Shown here in pieces: positions 1 to 11,345 of a stretch of 64,000 bases of DNA. Within the stretch, counting starts at the first letter, position 1. The number at the start of each line of letters is the position of its first letter. The position numbers were made by a program, and so were the translations under genes. The notes beneath the pieces are model-generated. The model had not been told where the DNA came from. It worked only from the letters and a program-made list of their open reading frames with translations, and did not search any database. The DNA is from Tillus elongatus (Eukaryota > Arthropoda > Insecta > Coleoptera > Cleridae), in the NCBI GenBank assembly GCA_964006375.1, contig OZ023269.1, positions 126,899,723 through 126,963,722 on the forward strand. The letters are read 5' to 3'.

Positions 1-600
1 ACATAGTACATTCACAGTTGAGTGAAAACTTATGTAAAAAAATACCTAAATAATATATTTATGCCATTCGGTAGGTGCATATATTCCATAAATGGATTAC
101 ATTGTTCTAAGGGAAAACGGAAGTTAGATTTTATATTCTGGCGGTTGACGTTATGAAAACTGTCAGCCCAGTAATCGAATTTCGTTGGCACTCATATTCT
201 TTGGGAGTAAGTACTAAATATAAAATAATTAATATTCAACACTAGGCATCATCAATTTCAATGCATGCATATTTAAATCAGGCTCTATTGTGGTTTAAAT
301 TCTATATTTTCAAATATTCTTTTGTTCTATTTTTATTTGTGAGTCATCCGTCTGCGAAAATTTCATTGTTTATCAGATTAAATTGTTTAAAAGTTTCAAC
401 AGGTCATTTGTGTCATTTACGTTTATAAATTAATGACTAAAAGGTACCAATATTTGTCATTGTAATGGAATCCCCTCAAAACATGTTGTTAATCATTCAT
501 TCTACATTGAAATCTAACAGGAAAACACGCAACCGCGAATAACAATATAAACATTGCGTTTACTGAGATTGTTGACTTCTTTCAGTCACATCATATATAA
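1..600. other. AT-rich, nothing recognised
   Basis: No open frame of useful length, no RNA gene and no repeat that I could match elsewhere in the window. Probably intronic or intergenic. Confidence 0.5.
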
Positions 601-958
601 AAAATCTCTGGACGCAGCAAGTGCGTTATTGTAGCGAATTTTCTTTAAAATATTTTTAATAGCAAATGTCTTTCTTTGATGAGAGCAGGCATCGAACTTG
701 GTTGCCTATATAGTAGAAACAATGTACCATATTTCATCGAAATAAATTTATTGTTTGAAAATATATAAACATTTTTCAAAAGTCTGGATACAGCAAATGT
801 GTTGTGGAAGTGAATTTCAATAAAAATGTTTTTAATAGCAAAGGCGAGCATGCATCAATCTGATTATCGGTATAGCCTATGTAGTAGAAACAATGTACTA
901 TATTTTATCAAAATTACTTATGGTTTGAAAATATACAAAAACTGCTTGAAAGCTGTCT
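600..958 (+). repeat. Family A repeat ends (two partial copies)
   Basis: Two partial copies of the family A end motif (tctggaCGCAGCAAGTGCGTT, then a gaattttc stretch) begin near 607 and 783. Each is followed by similar text (tttttaatagcaaa; gtagaaacaatgta). The same end motif recurs near 6290, 11320, 17855, 19690, 39010, 40745 and 51945, so this is an interspersed family. Confidence 0.6.
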
Positions 959-959
959 A

Positions 960-1335
960 TTTGAAGCCATATCCCCATTAAACCCTGCTTACCCAGCACA
1001 GCACCCCTATTTGTCCCAGGTTACGTAATTTCCTGGGGGATATGAACAAGAATTTTTTCTTGTGGTGTATGCAACAAAGGTGGTTATATGCACACGAGGG
1101 GGGGTAATGCCTACGGCGAAGCAGACCCCCCCCCGGTTCGACTTGCGGCAGGGGTTGGAGGGTGGCTGCTTCGTCGTGGGGATTTTCCTACCCCTCGCGT
1201 GCATACAACTACCCTCGCTGCATAAACCACAAGAAAAATATCTTGTTCCTACCCGCCAAGGAAGTTACGGCACCTGGGGGGATAGGGGTGCTGTGCGGGG
1301 TAGGCAGGGTTTAAGGGGGATATGGCTTCAAGATG
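960..1335. repeat. GC-rich palindromic foldback element (FB-4)
   Basis: Left arm about 960-1128 and right arm about 1165-1335 are near-complementary. Both arms hold the series ccatatcccc, ttaaaccctgc, cagcacccctat, gaacaaga and ttttttcttgtgg, read inward. The short centre is C/G-rich, with runs of c and g. A 148-codon frame across it (1062-1508) looks like a by-product of the base composition. It resembles a MITE or foldback element. No TSD was found. Confidence 0.65.
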
Positions 1336-1420
1336 TGAAAAAGACAGCTTTCAAGCCCGTTTTATTCGAATTTTCTGCTCATATTTCCTTTTTACTACCT
1401 ACCCCGCCCAGCACCACTAC

Positions 1421-1945
1421 TCACTCCTGGTGTTGTAACTACCTTGGTTTCTTGGGGTTTGTGGACCCAGGGGGGAGCCTAGACATGTTTCTGAAAACAG
1501 TTTTTTGAAAAGCGTTCGGGAGCTAAACTGCAAATTTACCGAAAATTCGCTACCAAAACGCACTTACTGCGTCCAGATTTTTTCTTACAAACGCATCATA
1601 TTTCGATAAAAAATGCAAAAATGCATTAACAAAATTTGTTCTACGAAAATTAGCTAAAAAATAATTATACACCCCTAATCACTCCTGGTCCCGTAACTTC
1701 CTTGGGGAGTGTGAACAAGAAATTTTTCTTGGGGTTTGTGAATCCAGGTGGGAGCCTAGGCAGGTTTCAGAAAACAGTTTTTGAAAAGCGTTCGGGAGCT
1801 AAACTGCAAATTTACCGAAAATTCCCTACCAAAAGGCACTTACTGCGTCCAGATTTTTTTCTTACAAACGCATCCTATTTTGATAAAAAAATGCAAAAAT
1901 GCGCTAACGAGTTTGTTCTACGAAAATTAGATTTTAAAAAAATAT
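1421..1945 (+). repeat. Tandem duplication, unit about 260 bp
   Basis: The block starting cactcctgg at 1421 repeats at 1680. Both copies run through gggagcctag, gaaaacagtttttgaaaagcgttcgggag, a stretch matching the family A end (tactgcgtccag) and ttctacgaaaattag. The second copy has about 28 extra bases near its start (gaacaagaaatttttcttgg) that match the arm of FB-4, so this pair and FB-4 are related. Confidence 0.7.
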
Positions 1946-2289
1946 AGACCTTTAAACCATAAACTTCACTAAACCTACAGCGAAAGCATCAACTTAACTA
2001 AACCGACAGCCAAAGCATCAGATAAAGGGTCTATTGGAAATGAATTTTCTGTAAATATTTTAGTAAAATGAAGGGCAATGACGGTTGAATCTGAAACTTA
2101 AGGATTTGCAGAACACTCTTCTTGCAACATTTTCGTTTCAAAATCCGTATTTGTTTCACGTTCTTTGCCTGAACATTGCCAATTTTGACATTTAAAATTG
2201 CGAATTGGACGTTTTGAGGAAAACTCCAAAATTTGTTTCTTTAACTACCCATAACTTCTTTGTCTTTAAAGCTAGACCCCTAAATTTTT

Positions 2290-2476
2290 TTTCTTTGAGA
2301 ATGCTGTCAAGCAGCGAAACTATAGTCACAGAAACGTTGAAAAACATCCTAGAACATCCAGAATGCGTAAGGGCCACTTGCTCCAGTTAGCTTACTCGTT
2401 GGCTACGTCCTTCACCTACAACAAAAAAGAAAACCAACAGTGAAGCCAGAGAAGTAGTCTCCAAGTCTATGTTCTA
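2290..2476 (+). repeat. Half copy of foldback element FB-3
   Basis: Matches the right arm of the palindrome at 39838-40198: ctatagtcacagaaacgttga, the gggccacttgctccagttagc segment, ggctacgtccttcacctac, and the end gtagtctccaagtct. Only one arm is present here, so this is a solo arm or a truncated copy. Confidence 0.75.
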
Positions 2477-3012
2477 ATATACATTTTATGCAATATTTAC
2501 GATTCATAATACACAATAGTTATACTAATTTTCACGTTTCAAACCTCCAGTTTGACATTTACAGGAGATTCAGTAGACGGCGAGTTTTGAACCAACGTTC
2601 CTTTGCTTATCAGCAAGCTCTTTAACCATTCGACCACAGTAACACCTGGAAACTGTTGCGCAATAAAACGTAGATAAAGCGTAATAGTTATTTATTTGTA
2701 ACACGTAAGGTCTTTAGAGGCATATTTGGCAACTATTTGAACACAGGAGAATAGTAGCATAAATCTACAACATTCTAATATACATTTATGCAGTATTTAC
2801 GATTCATAATACATAATAGTTATACTAATTTTCACGTTTCAAATCACCAGTTTGACATTTACAGGAGTAAAATTATAACATTTTCAAAGTAATCGTTCTG
2901 GTACTTCTTGAACTTTTTACGCCATAAAAAGATAAACGTTTTCTGTAGTGTTTAATAGATTTTGTTTAACACATACAATATTTTGGTATTGCGTCTTCTC
3001 TGGCTTTTAGTT
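2468..3012 (-). repeat. Repeat R partial copy with tRNA-like segment
   Basis: About 95 bp starting cattctaatatacatttt (2468) recurs at 2772 as a direct repeat. Between them, on the minus strand, 2585-2660 reads like a tRNA 5' half with an A-box-like tggtcgaatgg and a B-box-like ggttcaaaac. The tail matches 7040-7330, including the text tttggtattgcgtcttctc. It may be a tRNA-derived SINE or a tRNA-like patch inside a longer repeat. Confidence 0.5.
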
Positions 3013-3985
3013 TTATTTACTTCACCCATTATATGCTCTCTTTACATTTGGACTGCAACCTGATCAGCACACTAGTAGGATTCGTTAACCTAGAGGCTCG
3101 GTCCATAGCTGTTAGAATCGTCATACGGTCGTTTTGTACTTGGTTTATATTGTAGGTTTAGCACCTGCCTCACCGTTACGTATTTTTGGATTTCTTCACT
3201 ATCTCTTTTTTTCTCAATTTCTGTTAGATGATATCTAGTGATGTATGATTAGTATATTTTCTCTACTATCCTTATTCGTTCCTTGCTATTTTGAATTCAT
3301 TACGTTCTTATATTAACTTTTAATTCGTATTTTTGATTTAATCCACGGCTTTCTTGATTCATGTTTTTGAAGCTGCTGTTTATTATTACTAATGATAATG
3401 TAAATTAAAATTCTGCCTAATTGTTCTCCTATTCCTCTCCTATCAAACAGCAAAAACACTATAATGAACTTTTGTGCTACTTTAGCAAGTTTCAGTAATT
3501 GAAGCGTTTAAAAGAAAAAGAAAAATAGATAAGTAAAATTAGAGCCCTGCGTTGCGACAATGCAATCCCCGTTTATTATGAGATCTTTTATTATACTCAT
3601 GAATGGTCGAGGCATATCTGTCTCAACAGATTATTTAATTTAATTAAAAGTGCTTTCACGGTAGATTTAATTGTTTTCAGCTTATTGTAGTAACTTATTT
3701 GGGCAGATCTAGTCGTTTTATTTGAATCCGGCTATGCAACTGCATTTTATGTTTGTAAACGAGGAACGTAATCTGTTGTTTCTTGCATAATTTGAACAGA
3801 GCACAACTAAGTGACGAGGAAAAAATAAATAATTTGTCTCTGTCAGAGACATACAAAATAAATATGTTAACCCGTCATATTCATCTCATGGTACCAGTAA
3901 ATTCCTTCAGTAATTTTCACATAATATGCATTTGAAGCCGCGGATTATATTCATTTTCGTCAAGTAATTCACAGGGTAGAAATGT
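3013..3985. other. No feature recognised
   Basis: AT-rich, with short chance frames only. I see no repeat shared with the rest of the window. Confidence 0.5.
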
Positions 3986-3989
3986 GTGT

Positions 3990-4347
3990 GTGTGTCTTGT
4001 TTCTTTAACTTCGGCCTATTTCCGCGACTATGGCCAATCACCGACGCCAGGGAGAAGTTTCTCCTCACTATTCTGGAAATTGTGCCGAACCCCTGCCTTT
4101 CTGTAAGGAGGGTAGAGATCTTGAGCGTGTCCAAAACCGCATGGATACGGGACCGATGGCTTTACGCCCTCTCCGAAGAGCGAAATGTGCAGACATTCAA
4201 CTTGCTCAAATACAATGCCAGAACCTCGGTTGATGTTAATATTACAATTTTGTACTGAAAAAGTGAAAGGAGTACCCTGGGATCGAACCCAATACCCTTC
4301 GGTCCAGAGGCAAACGTTCTTACCCCTGAACCACCGAGGTTCTCAGA
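3990..4347 (-). mobile_element. tRNA-derived SINE (family B)
   Basis: On the minus strand the head near 4345 reads cctcggtggttcaggggtaa (A-box-like), and the B box ggttcgatccc lies near 4281-4291. A conserved body follows, with segments ggcgtcggtgattggccat and cgcggaaataggcc. It ends at a t/g-rich tail on the + strand near 3986. The head fits RNA polymerase III transcription of a tRNA-derived SINE. Near-copies lie at 18924, 45985, 47875 and 48385, with partial ones at 56555 and 58835, all in the same orientation. Confidence 0.85.
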
Positions 4348-4509
4348 GTACAAATCGCTTTTATTTTTTAAAGGGGTCTTTGAAAAGCTGGTTCCTCCTA
4401 CAGATCTAATAATGGTTTTTCTATTTAACGCTATTTAATGTCACAGAAAAATCGTGTTTTTTGACGAAAGCGAAAATTTTCAACTGGCTTGCACACATTG
4501 TTTATATCG

Positions 4510-5331
4510 GCCAAATCCTGCATTAATTGTATACAGTTTAGAAGAATGGCCATCCACGAGAACAGAAATGCTCCGATTGGAGAGGCAATTTGGTGTCCAC
4601 GTACAGAGTTTGGTGGTAGGCCATAGGCCGGAAGTTTGTTCAGCAGAGGTGCGTGCCAGACCTGGTCGAATGCTTTGGATATGTCTAGAACGACAATCTG
4701 GGATTCACCGTGTAGTTCCATAGACTTGTTCCAAGAATGGGTGACAAAGGAAATGAGGTCGGCAGTTGATCTGCGCTGACGCAATCCATACTGCCTGTCG
4801 TGGATTAGACTGCGTTTTTCAAGAAATTTTAGCAATTCGGTGTTTATATACTTTTCCATCACTTTAGAGACGACTTAAAGGAGAGAAATAGGCATGTAGT
4901 TGCTAGGAAGCGCTTTGGATCCTTTCTTGGGACCGGGTTGTACTCGAGCAGTTTTCCAGTTACTAGGGAATATGCCTCTATTGTAAGATGTCTGAAACAG
5001 ACGAGTCAGGACAGGAGCAAGTTCTGGTGGGCATTTTTTGAGAACAATTGCTGACATCTCGTCAAGGCCAGATGATTTTCTGGTATTAAGAGAAGAGAGC
5101 ATCTTTCGTACCTTTTTAATTTTGAAAATGATATCCGTCATTTTATGGGCGACACTGGTTAAACATTTGGAGGTGGGTTGAGAGTAGAATTGCCGGCGAA
5201 CAACGAGGCAAAAAGTTCAGCCTTGTCCAGTGCGGTAGAAACAATTTCATCCCCTGAAACAAGAGGTGGGAACGTGCTCTTGCAAAAATTATTCCCAATA
5301 GATTTAGCAAGAGTCCAGAAGGGTTTGCTGC
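4510..5331 (-). pseudogene. LINE-C reverse transcriptase fragment
   Basis: Minus-strand frames at 5141-4875 and 4862-4431 give RT fingers and palm: a TRKSSGLDEM segment, then NWKTARVQPGPKKGSKALPS, then VVLDISKAFDQVW, which is motif A with its catalytic Asp at 4683-4685. The upstream linker (5143-5331) is frameshifted. The fragment lacks the YADD block and the 3' end. It belongs to the same family as the copy at 60828-62235 and retains the motif A that is deleted there. The clade is Jockey/CR1-like by the style of its C-terminus in other copies. Confidence 0.85.
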
Positions 5332-5516
5332 AACTACTGTGCCCATTGTATTAGAGATGAGTGACGTTTTTAGGCGATCTTTTCAAAACTGTCTTGAGTA
5401 TTAGTTTTCACCTTTGCTATGGAAAATAATCGCTTTTTACTAAATCTCCTAAAATTCTTTATGGTTTTCAAAATTTGTTATATTTTACTTATAGTTTGAC
5501 AACTTTGTATTACTGA

Positions 5517-5640
5517 GTAAAGATTGGAACCTGTAATAAGCACTGATAGGTAGACTTTAGAGAACCGAATTCATCACAACACACTTTCAAAATGTGACAA
5601 CGTTGTTAGCGAAACGATCGTCGGGTCTTAAAAATTTGTT
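5517..5640 (+). repeat. Decayed hammerhead-like PLE-LTR-type element
   Basis: Contains the tail ggaacctgtaataagcactga, then gagaaccgaattcatcacaa, then gttagcGAAACGATCGTCggg. The 3' half of the 41-nt motif is recognisable, but the CTGAnGA core is lost. It is a relic of the elements at 43699, 44592 and 56012. Confidence 0.55.
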
Positions 5641-6285
5641 GCGATGAATTGCGTTTACTTACGATACTCAAGTTTATATTGTATCACATAATTCAAGAAA
5701 CATATTTTAACGTAAAACGAATAAACAAAAGTGTAAGTTACACAAGCTTAATCTCTAATGAATTTTCTTTAAAAAATTGATCGGTGTAATTTTTCAGGCG
5801 CTGTACATTTGTTTTTTTCTAATGTGACCCATAAACCTGCATATAATACGTGGTAGTGATGTGTGACAATTTTGCATTTACTTTTTTTTACCCGAAGTAA
5901 AATGTCACCGTATTTTATGGAGTGAATTATGTTATTGACGTAATAAATGTCAGATGTTTGTTCTTTTTTTATGAAAGTTTAGAGTGGTTTTGTGAGGAGA
6001 AAGGCTACTCCCGAACTGGTACGATGTGTTTTCACTGTTACTATATTCCTTTCCCTTAACTCAAGATTTTGTCAATCAATAACGGGATAGTCCAATGCAC
6101 ATTTCATTTTCTGTCATATTATATGCTATGAAATGTGTTGAAATAGAGGTCTCGTAGCAAAAAATCAACCCTCGACACTACCCCTAGATTTGATCTAACC
6201 TCTTATCTAAAGCCCTGTGCTTATCCTCGAACAGTCTAACAAAATTTATATGATTTGGTTTTTAGTTCATGTTAGGTTATAAATA
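5641..6285. other. No feature recognised
   Basis: AT-rich with no supported gene or repeat. Confidence 0.45.
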
Positions 6286-6289
6286 AAAA

Positions 6290-7335
6290 GTCTGAACGCA
6301 GCAAGTGCCTTATGGTAGTGAATTTTTATAAGAATGTTTTTAATAGCAAACATGTCTTTGTTAATGAAAGCAGACATCAAATTTGGATGAGTATTTTTTT
6401 ACACAAAATTTTCCTAAAAGAATACATAAAATTCAAATTATATACCTAATCTGTAATTAAAATTGAAAATAAAATAATTTGTTTGCACGAAAATCTATTA
6501 AAACTCGGTATTAAAAGAACATTTTGTACAAGAAAATTATATAATAGAAATAAATTAAATAAATTAAAAAATACTCAAAATCTGATCTAAATATAGAATT
6601 ATATACTTTTTCTGTGGCTTCACAGAGAAAATTATTTTGCGTGTGAATGCTGTAAAAATTGAATCCGGTTGTAGAGTGGAAAACAACCTCTTCTGATGTC
6701 ACAAATCTCTACGCCTATGTTAACTGTGGAACGGTTTTACCATTAAGGGCATCAACAGCTGCTATTAAACTTGCATGAAAAGTCTTAAAAGTGCTTATTT
6801 TCCATTTTCAACAAAAACTCGCTAAAAAAATATTGGAATCACACAATCTGCACAGATAACGTTAAAATGGAATCAAAGACGAAAAAAAGTAAAAAATGAG
6901 GTTAAAAGAGAAATTCGGTGAACGGTAAGATTTGGACCCGCGTCCCGTCGCTCATCAGCCATGCGTCCAACAATTACACCACTGTAACCCTTGTATCACA
7001 CTCTGCAATTAAAGGTGGATTACCGATAATGGTCTTAAGTTATTTGTTTGTAATATTTAAGGTCTTTAGAGGCAGATTTTGCAACTATTTTAACAAATGA
7101 GGAGTGTGGCATAAATCTAAAACATTCTAATACACATTTTATGCATCATTTACCATTTATAAACCACAATACTTATACTAATTGTCACGTTTCAAATCAC
7201 CAGGTTGACATTTACTGGTACTTCTTGAACTTTTTGCGCAATGAAAAGATAAACGTTGTCTGTAATATTTAATAGATTTTGTTTAATACATACAATATTT
7301 TGGTATTGCGTCTTCTCTGGCTTTTAGTCTAAAAT
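6290..7335 (-). repeat. Repeat R, uninterrupted copy
   Basis: A family A end motif at 6290 leads in. From about 6500 to 7330 the reverse complement matches 18340-19490, including gaatccggttgtagag, ctgtggcttcacagag, ccacagttaacatag and the tRNA-like piece (B-box-like gcgggtccaaatc at about 6935, minus). At 6715-6730 this copy has the empty site where the other copy carries a SINE. It has no coding capacity. Confidence 0.75.
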
Positions 7336-7336
7336 T

Positions 7337-7643
7337 TTGCTTTATTAAGTGCCCATAACTTTTTTTTTCAATTTGGAGAGCTAAATTTTGGTGCAGAGTT
7401 TGGTTTTTACAATATAAACCAGCTTGCTTGCCATATCTTTGTTATTTCCGGAGGTATGAATTTTTTTTGCAAAATAAAACCTAAAATTTTTCCGGAAAAA
7501 CTGATCCGATTTTCCTGGATAACGAACTTACCCAAGCCACTTGCAAAGAAAATTTACTCACCAAATTTTATCAAAATCGGCCCATTATTTTTTGAGTTAT
7601 CGGTGTGATACATACATCACACATCGGTGTGATACATACATCA
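7337..7643 (-). repeat. Family A fragment with 24-bp duplication
   Basis: The run gatccgattttcctggataa, then aaaatcggcccattattttt and gagttatcggtgtgatac, is the reverse complement of 18205-18310. The (TA)n core is missing. A 24-bp unit (atcggtgtgatacatacatc plus acac) occurs twice at about 7600-7643. LINE-C begins immediately after it. Confidence 0.65.
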
Positions 7644-8280
7644 CAATAAACAACCAAGTTATTCAAAGTAATGAGTCCTTTTCACTTGTTGGCATCTCTC
7701 TCAATTAGGTTTCCTCTTCCGGGCTCGCATATATTTTTCACCAGCTAATCTCTATACTTTATATACTTCACAAATAAAACCAAGCCTCGACTACTGCTCC
7801 CACATCTGGGGTGCTGCTCCCGCTTCTACACTCGCTATCCTGGACTACATTCAAAAGAGAGCTATACGTCTCATCGGTGATCCTACCCTTACCCAAAGGC
7901 TGCCATCCCTTGCCCACCGACGTGCCGTGGGTAACCTCTCTCTCTCTCTCTTTTATAGATATCTGCATGGGCACTGCTCAGAGGAGCTTTCTTCCATAGT
8001 TCCTCCACCTGCTGCCCCCAACAGATCTACCAGGGGAACAGAGCGAATGAACCCTTTTACTGTCCAGGTCACCAGGAATAGAACATCTTGTTATGCCCGC
8101 TTTTTTGTCCCGAGGACTTCCAAGTTGTGGAACTCCTTGCCGGCACATGTTTTTCCTTCTCCCCCGAACCTCCAAACCTTCAAGTCCAGAATTAACAATT
8201 TGCCTCTTTCCTCCTTGTCGACACCCACGGTACGATAGTATTTAGGCTGTAAGCCCTCGTGGTGTGTTGTTGAAATTAAA
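7640..8280 (+). pseudogene. LINE-C 3' end
   Basis: Frames at 7811-7999 and 7927-8238 encode the LINE C-terminus: SLSFIDICMGT, then TRGTERMNPFTVQVTRNRTS, then FVPRTSKLWNSLPAHVF and KSRINNLPLSSLSTPTVR. About 60 bp are deleted near 7700, and a frameshift falls at 7930-7960 in a CT-rich run. The 3' terminus is gtggtgtgttgttgaaatta plus A-rich bases. The copy is 5'-truncated, as is usual for target-primed insertions. Confidence 0.85.
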
Positions 8281-8299
8281 AAAAAATTAAAAAATTTCT

Positions 8300-9550
8300 A
8301 GAATAAATTAACGAGTTGTTAACTGTTTTTACACATTCAAAAAGTAAATGAAATATCATTTATTAATTTTCAGTATTTTTGTTGAGTTTTTCGCACAATT
8401 TCTTTGTAAAATGTGTCTGCAATATAACGCGATTCCCAGTTGCGTAACCGCTTTCTCTGGAATAAATGGATCACGCAAAATATATAAATTTTATTGCCAA
8501 AACAAAAAAGTACCTGCTTACTACTTCATATTTATAACAAAGCTGAAACGAGAGCCTGTTTTTTTCTGTTTTATTGTGTTTAACAGAAAAAAGGCATTCC
8601 TCTTTATAAATATGATATAAATGTGGAATATTTGGAATGACTTTTTGGCAGAGAATCCCGGTTTGTATCACTGCAGATCCTGTGCGCTCTTTTCTATCTC
8701 CTAAAAATGAAAATTTATGAATGGACCCAAATACTACTGTTGTGAACTCGACACAAAAAAGATTGATATAGCACAGAGACGCTGCGTAAAAATGGTGCCA
8801 GAACATACCTCTTGATAAAGTTAAGAATTATGAAGTAAATAAATGGATTTGAAGTAGTTGCCCTGAGTTTTATACTTCTTAATTATGAAGAGAATTTAGC
8901 CTAAAAAATGTGTTATTATTACTGGCTTTCATTTGTTCTTAAAACTTATCTTATAACCGTGTTTTTGTCTTTAAACGATAAAAGAGGTATCTCATTGTGT
9001 AAAAAATATATTGTAAAGAAGTCCAAATGCATTATTGATGTAGTATGAGAATTATTTAAGCTCTAATCTGTGTTTCTTTATGTTAGTCCGTTAATTTTTT
9101 CCATCTAGCTTAAATTTACATCTTATTTGCATAGTTGCTTCGGAAACCTAACCTATTTTAATCTATCATGGGCGGGAATTTAACAAGACTCAAAGTCGTT
9201 GGCATAATATCCCTCTTTATGCCGTTAGAGGTCGCCGAATCTAGCTTCCTAAAACCCAATCACATTTATTATTCATAGACAAGGATCCTTCCATGGATTG
9301 TAAGCAACACTTAACTTCACCAACTTTCCATTAGTGAGCATAACACAAACGCCCAGTTATTCCTCTTCAGTCCGTGATAAATCTAGAAATGTGAACTGAT
9401 ACAGGCCCGGGATATCCTTATACTTCTCTCCACACCTTGATATTTAACATATTATAGGGTGAAGGAAATGTTCTACTACTTACTGCAAACACCCCTGACA
9501 AGAAAGCGCCCTTCCAGTCTTTTTCTTTATATGTCAACTCAAACTTGAAT
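8300..9550. other. No feature recognised
   Basis: AT-rich. Frames at 8348-8620 (+) and 8471-8806 (-) overlap each other, show no known domain and have biased composition. I do not call them genes. Confidence 0.45.
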
Positions 9551-9554
9551 GTGT

Positions 9555-9691
9555 TTTCTTGTTTTAGTGAGTTTTCTTTAAAAAATCACTAATGAGAAGA
9601 TCCTGACTTTTGAATTCTAAAAAGATTTCTTCAAATGAGCGCAAACTAGGCCCTAAAGAACCCATATCCAGGGTCATTTTCAATTTAATTT

Positions 9692-9787
<96 letters not shown>
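9555..9787 (+). repeat. Family A repeat with (TA)n core, truncated by mariner
   Basis: The leading part (tcaaatgagcgcaaactagg, then agaacccatatccagggtca) matches 37290-37340 and 38440-38495. A (TA)n array of about 89 bp (9699-9787) follows. The half of family A that normally lies after the TA core is absent, and a mariner starts here instead. Confidence 0.75.
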
Positions 9788-9790
<3 letters not shown>

Positions 9791-10890
9791 GTTGGGTCAA
9801 TAAGTCCGTGACTTTGTGAATGAAGCACAGGTTTTTTGACAAAACATCATTTTATTTCTCAACATAGTCTCCTTTGAGCTCTATACACTTCATCCAATCA
9901 TTCTTCAATTTTTTTATCACTTCCAAAAAATAATATTTGTCGAGGTCCTCAAAATAGGTATTTGTTTGTGAGATCATTTCATCATTCGAGTTAAATGTTT
10001 GTCCGCCGAGCCATTTATTTAAGTTTGGGAACAAGAAATAGTCACTCGGGGCTAAATCCGGAGAATAGGGCGGATGAGGGAGCAATTCGTAGCCCAATTT
10101 ATGCAATTTCGCCATGGAGACTACACATGTGTGCACCCTTGCATTGTCTTGGTGGAAATGAACTTTTTTCTTGGCCAAATGCGGTCGTTTTTTCTTCATA
10201 TCGTCATTGAATTGGTCCAATGAGTTGTATCATATTCGCCATTGATTGTTTTTCCTTTTGAAGATAATCAATGTGGATTATACCGCGTGCATCCCAAAAA
10301 ACGGTCGCCATGATTTTATTGGCTGACAAACCCACCTTCTCCTTTTTCGGCGCAGATTCGCTAGCAGAAACCCACTCTTTTGACTGCTGCTTAGTCTCTG
10401 GTGTGTTGTGGTGAGTCCATGTTTCGTCCAGGGTTACGAAACGGAGCAAAAACTTGTCCATATTGAGGTTGAACAACGCCAAACACTCCTTCGAAGGTGT
10501 CACACAATTGCGTTTGTGGTCTATTGTGAGCAAACGCGGCACCCATCTTGCGGATAGCTTTCTCATAGCCAAGTGATCATGCAAAATCGAAACCACTGAG
10601 CCATGTGATATGCCTATGGCTTCCACAATCTCTCGTACTTTCAATCTCCCATCGGCCAACACCATATCGTGTAGTTTCGGGTGTAGCGACCTCAACTGGG
10701 CGTCCAGAACGTTCGGAGTCATTTGTGCTTGTACGGCCGCAACGAAATTCAGTAAACCACTTTTTTTAACATGGAAATTGATGATGCAGAGTCCCCATAG
10801 TGTTTGTCAGACTTAGCCTTGGTTTGAGTGATGGTTTTTTTCCGCAAAAGTAATATTTGATGAGGACACGAAATTCACTTTTTTCGTTAT
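9788..10890 (-). mobile_element. Mariner (DD34D) transposase, frameshifted
   Basis: The left terminus is gaggttgggtcaataagtcc at 9788, directly at the end of a (TA)n array (mariner targets TA). The minus-strand transposase is broken into three frames. The N-terminal helix-turn-helix lies at about 10880-10680 (HYGDSASSIS, WFTEFRCGRTST). The middle is 10722-10204 with VREIVEAIGISHGSV, ARWVPRLL and VTLDETW (first Asp, codon 10426-10428). The C-terminal part is 10220-9852 with FHQDNARVHT (second Asp, codon 10146-10148) and PPYSPDLAPSDYFLF (third Asp, 34 residues later). Frameshifts fall near 10755, 10685 and 10210. I could not find a right inverted terminus. It is non-functional as read. Confidence 0.9.
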
Positions 10891-11243
10891 ACCAAAAAAT
10901 TGTATGATGCTTCTTCTAGAAACGTAGAACTTTCGATTTGAAACATCTAAATAGGTGATTTTGAAACCAACATAGAACGTAGGAGGATTTTGGACAATAA
11001 ACGTTGTGTTCTTAAGAGGGTCTACATTTCTGTTAATACCTGTTGTTTATTTGATTAAAATATTCGCAATAAATGTATTTGAAAATTAACTGTGCGGTTT
11101 TATATCAGCAGTTCCGGAGTTTGTGACTTAACTGTGTTATAATTTTTTATTTAAGAAAATAAATTTAAAACATTTCCCCTCGTTAGTTTATAGATCAATA
11201 ATGGGGAAAAACCATATACAACTGGTAGTAATAGTTCGGGTAC
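10891..11243. other. No feature recognised
   Basis: This flank of the mariner should hold its right terminus and perhaps the other half of family A, but neither is visible. Confidence 0.45.
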
Positions 11244-11244
11244 A

Positions 11245-11345
11245 ATCGACCAACAGTTGCAGTGCGATCGGGGCGGCAAGGCCGCGAACAAGCCCTGCGG
11301 GGAAAAATAGTTCGGGTGCAGCAAGTGCGCAATCGTGGCGCATTT
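11245..11345 (+). repeat. LINE-D 3' tip and family A end
   Basis: gttgcagtgcgatcggggcg followed by gcaaggccgcgaac is the 3' terminal sequence of the RNase H-bearing LINE whose minus-strand copies end at 34828 and 29805. Here it is in + orientation and runs into a family A end motif (cagcaagtgcgcaa) at about 11315. Confidence 0.6.

Noticed and set aside
1062..1508. 148-codon open frame on the + strand
   Set aside because: It lies across the GC-rich palindrome FB-4 and its neighbour. The frame reflects repeat composition, and an opposite-strand frame overlaps it.
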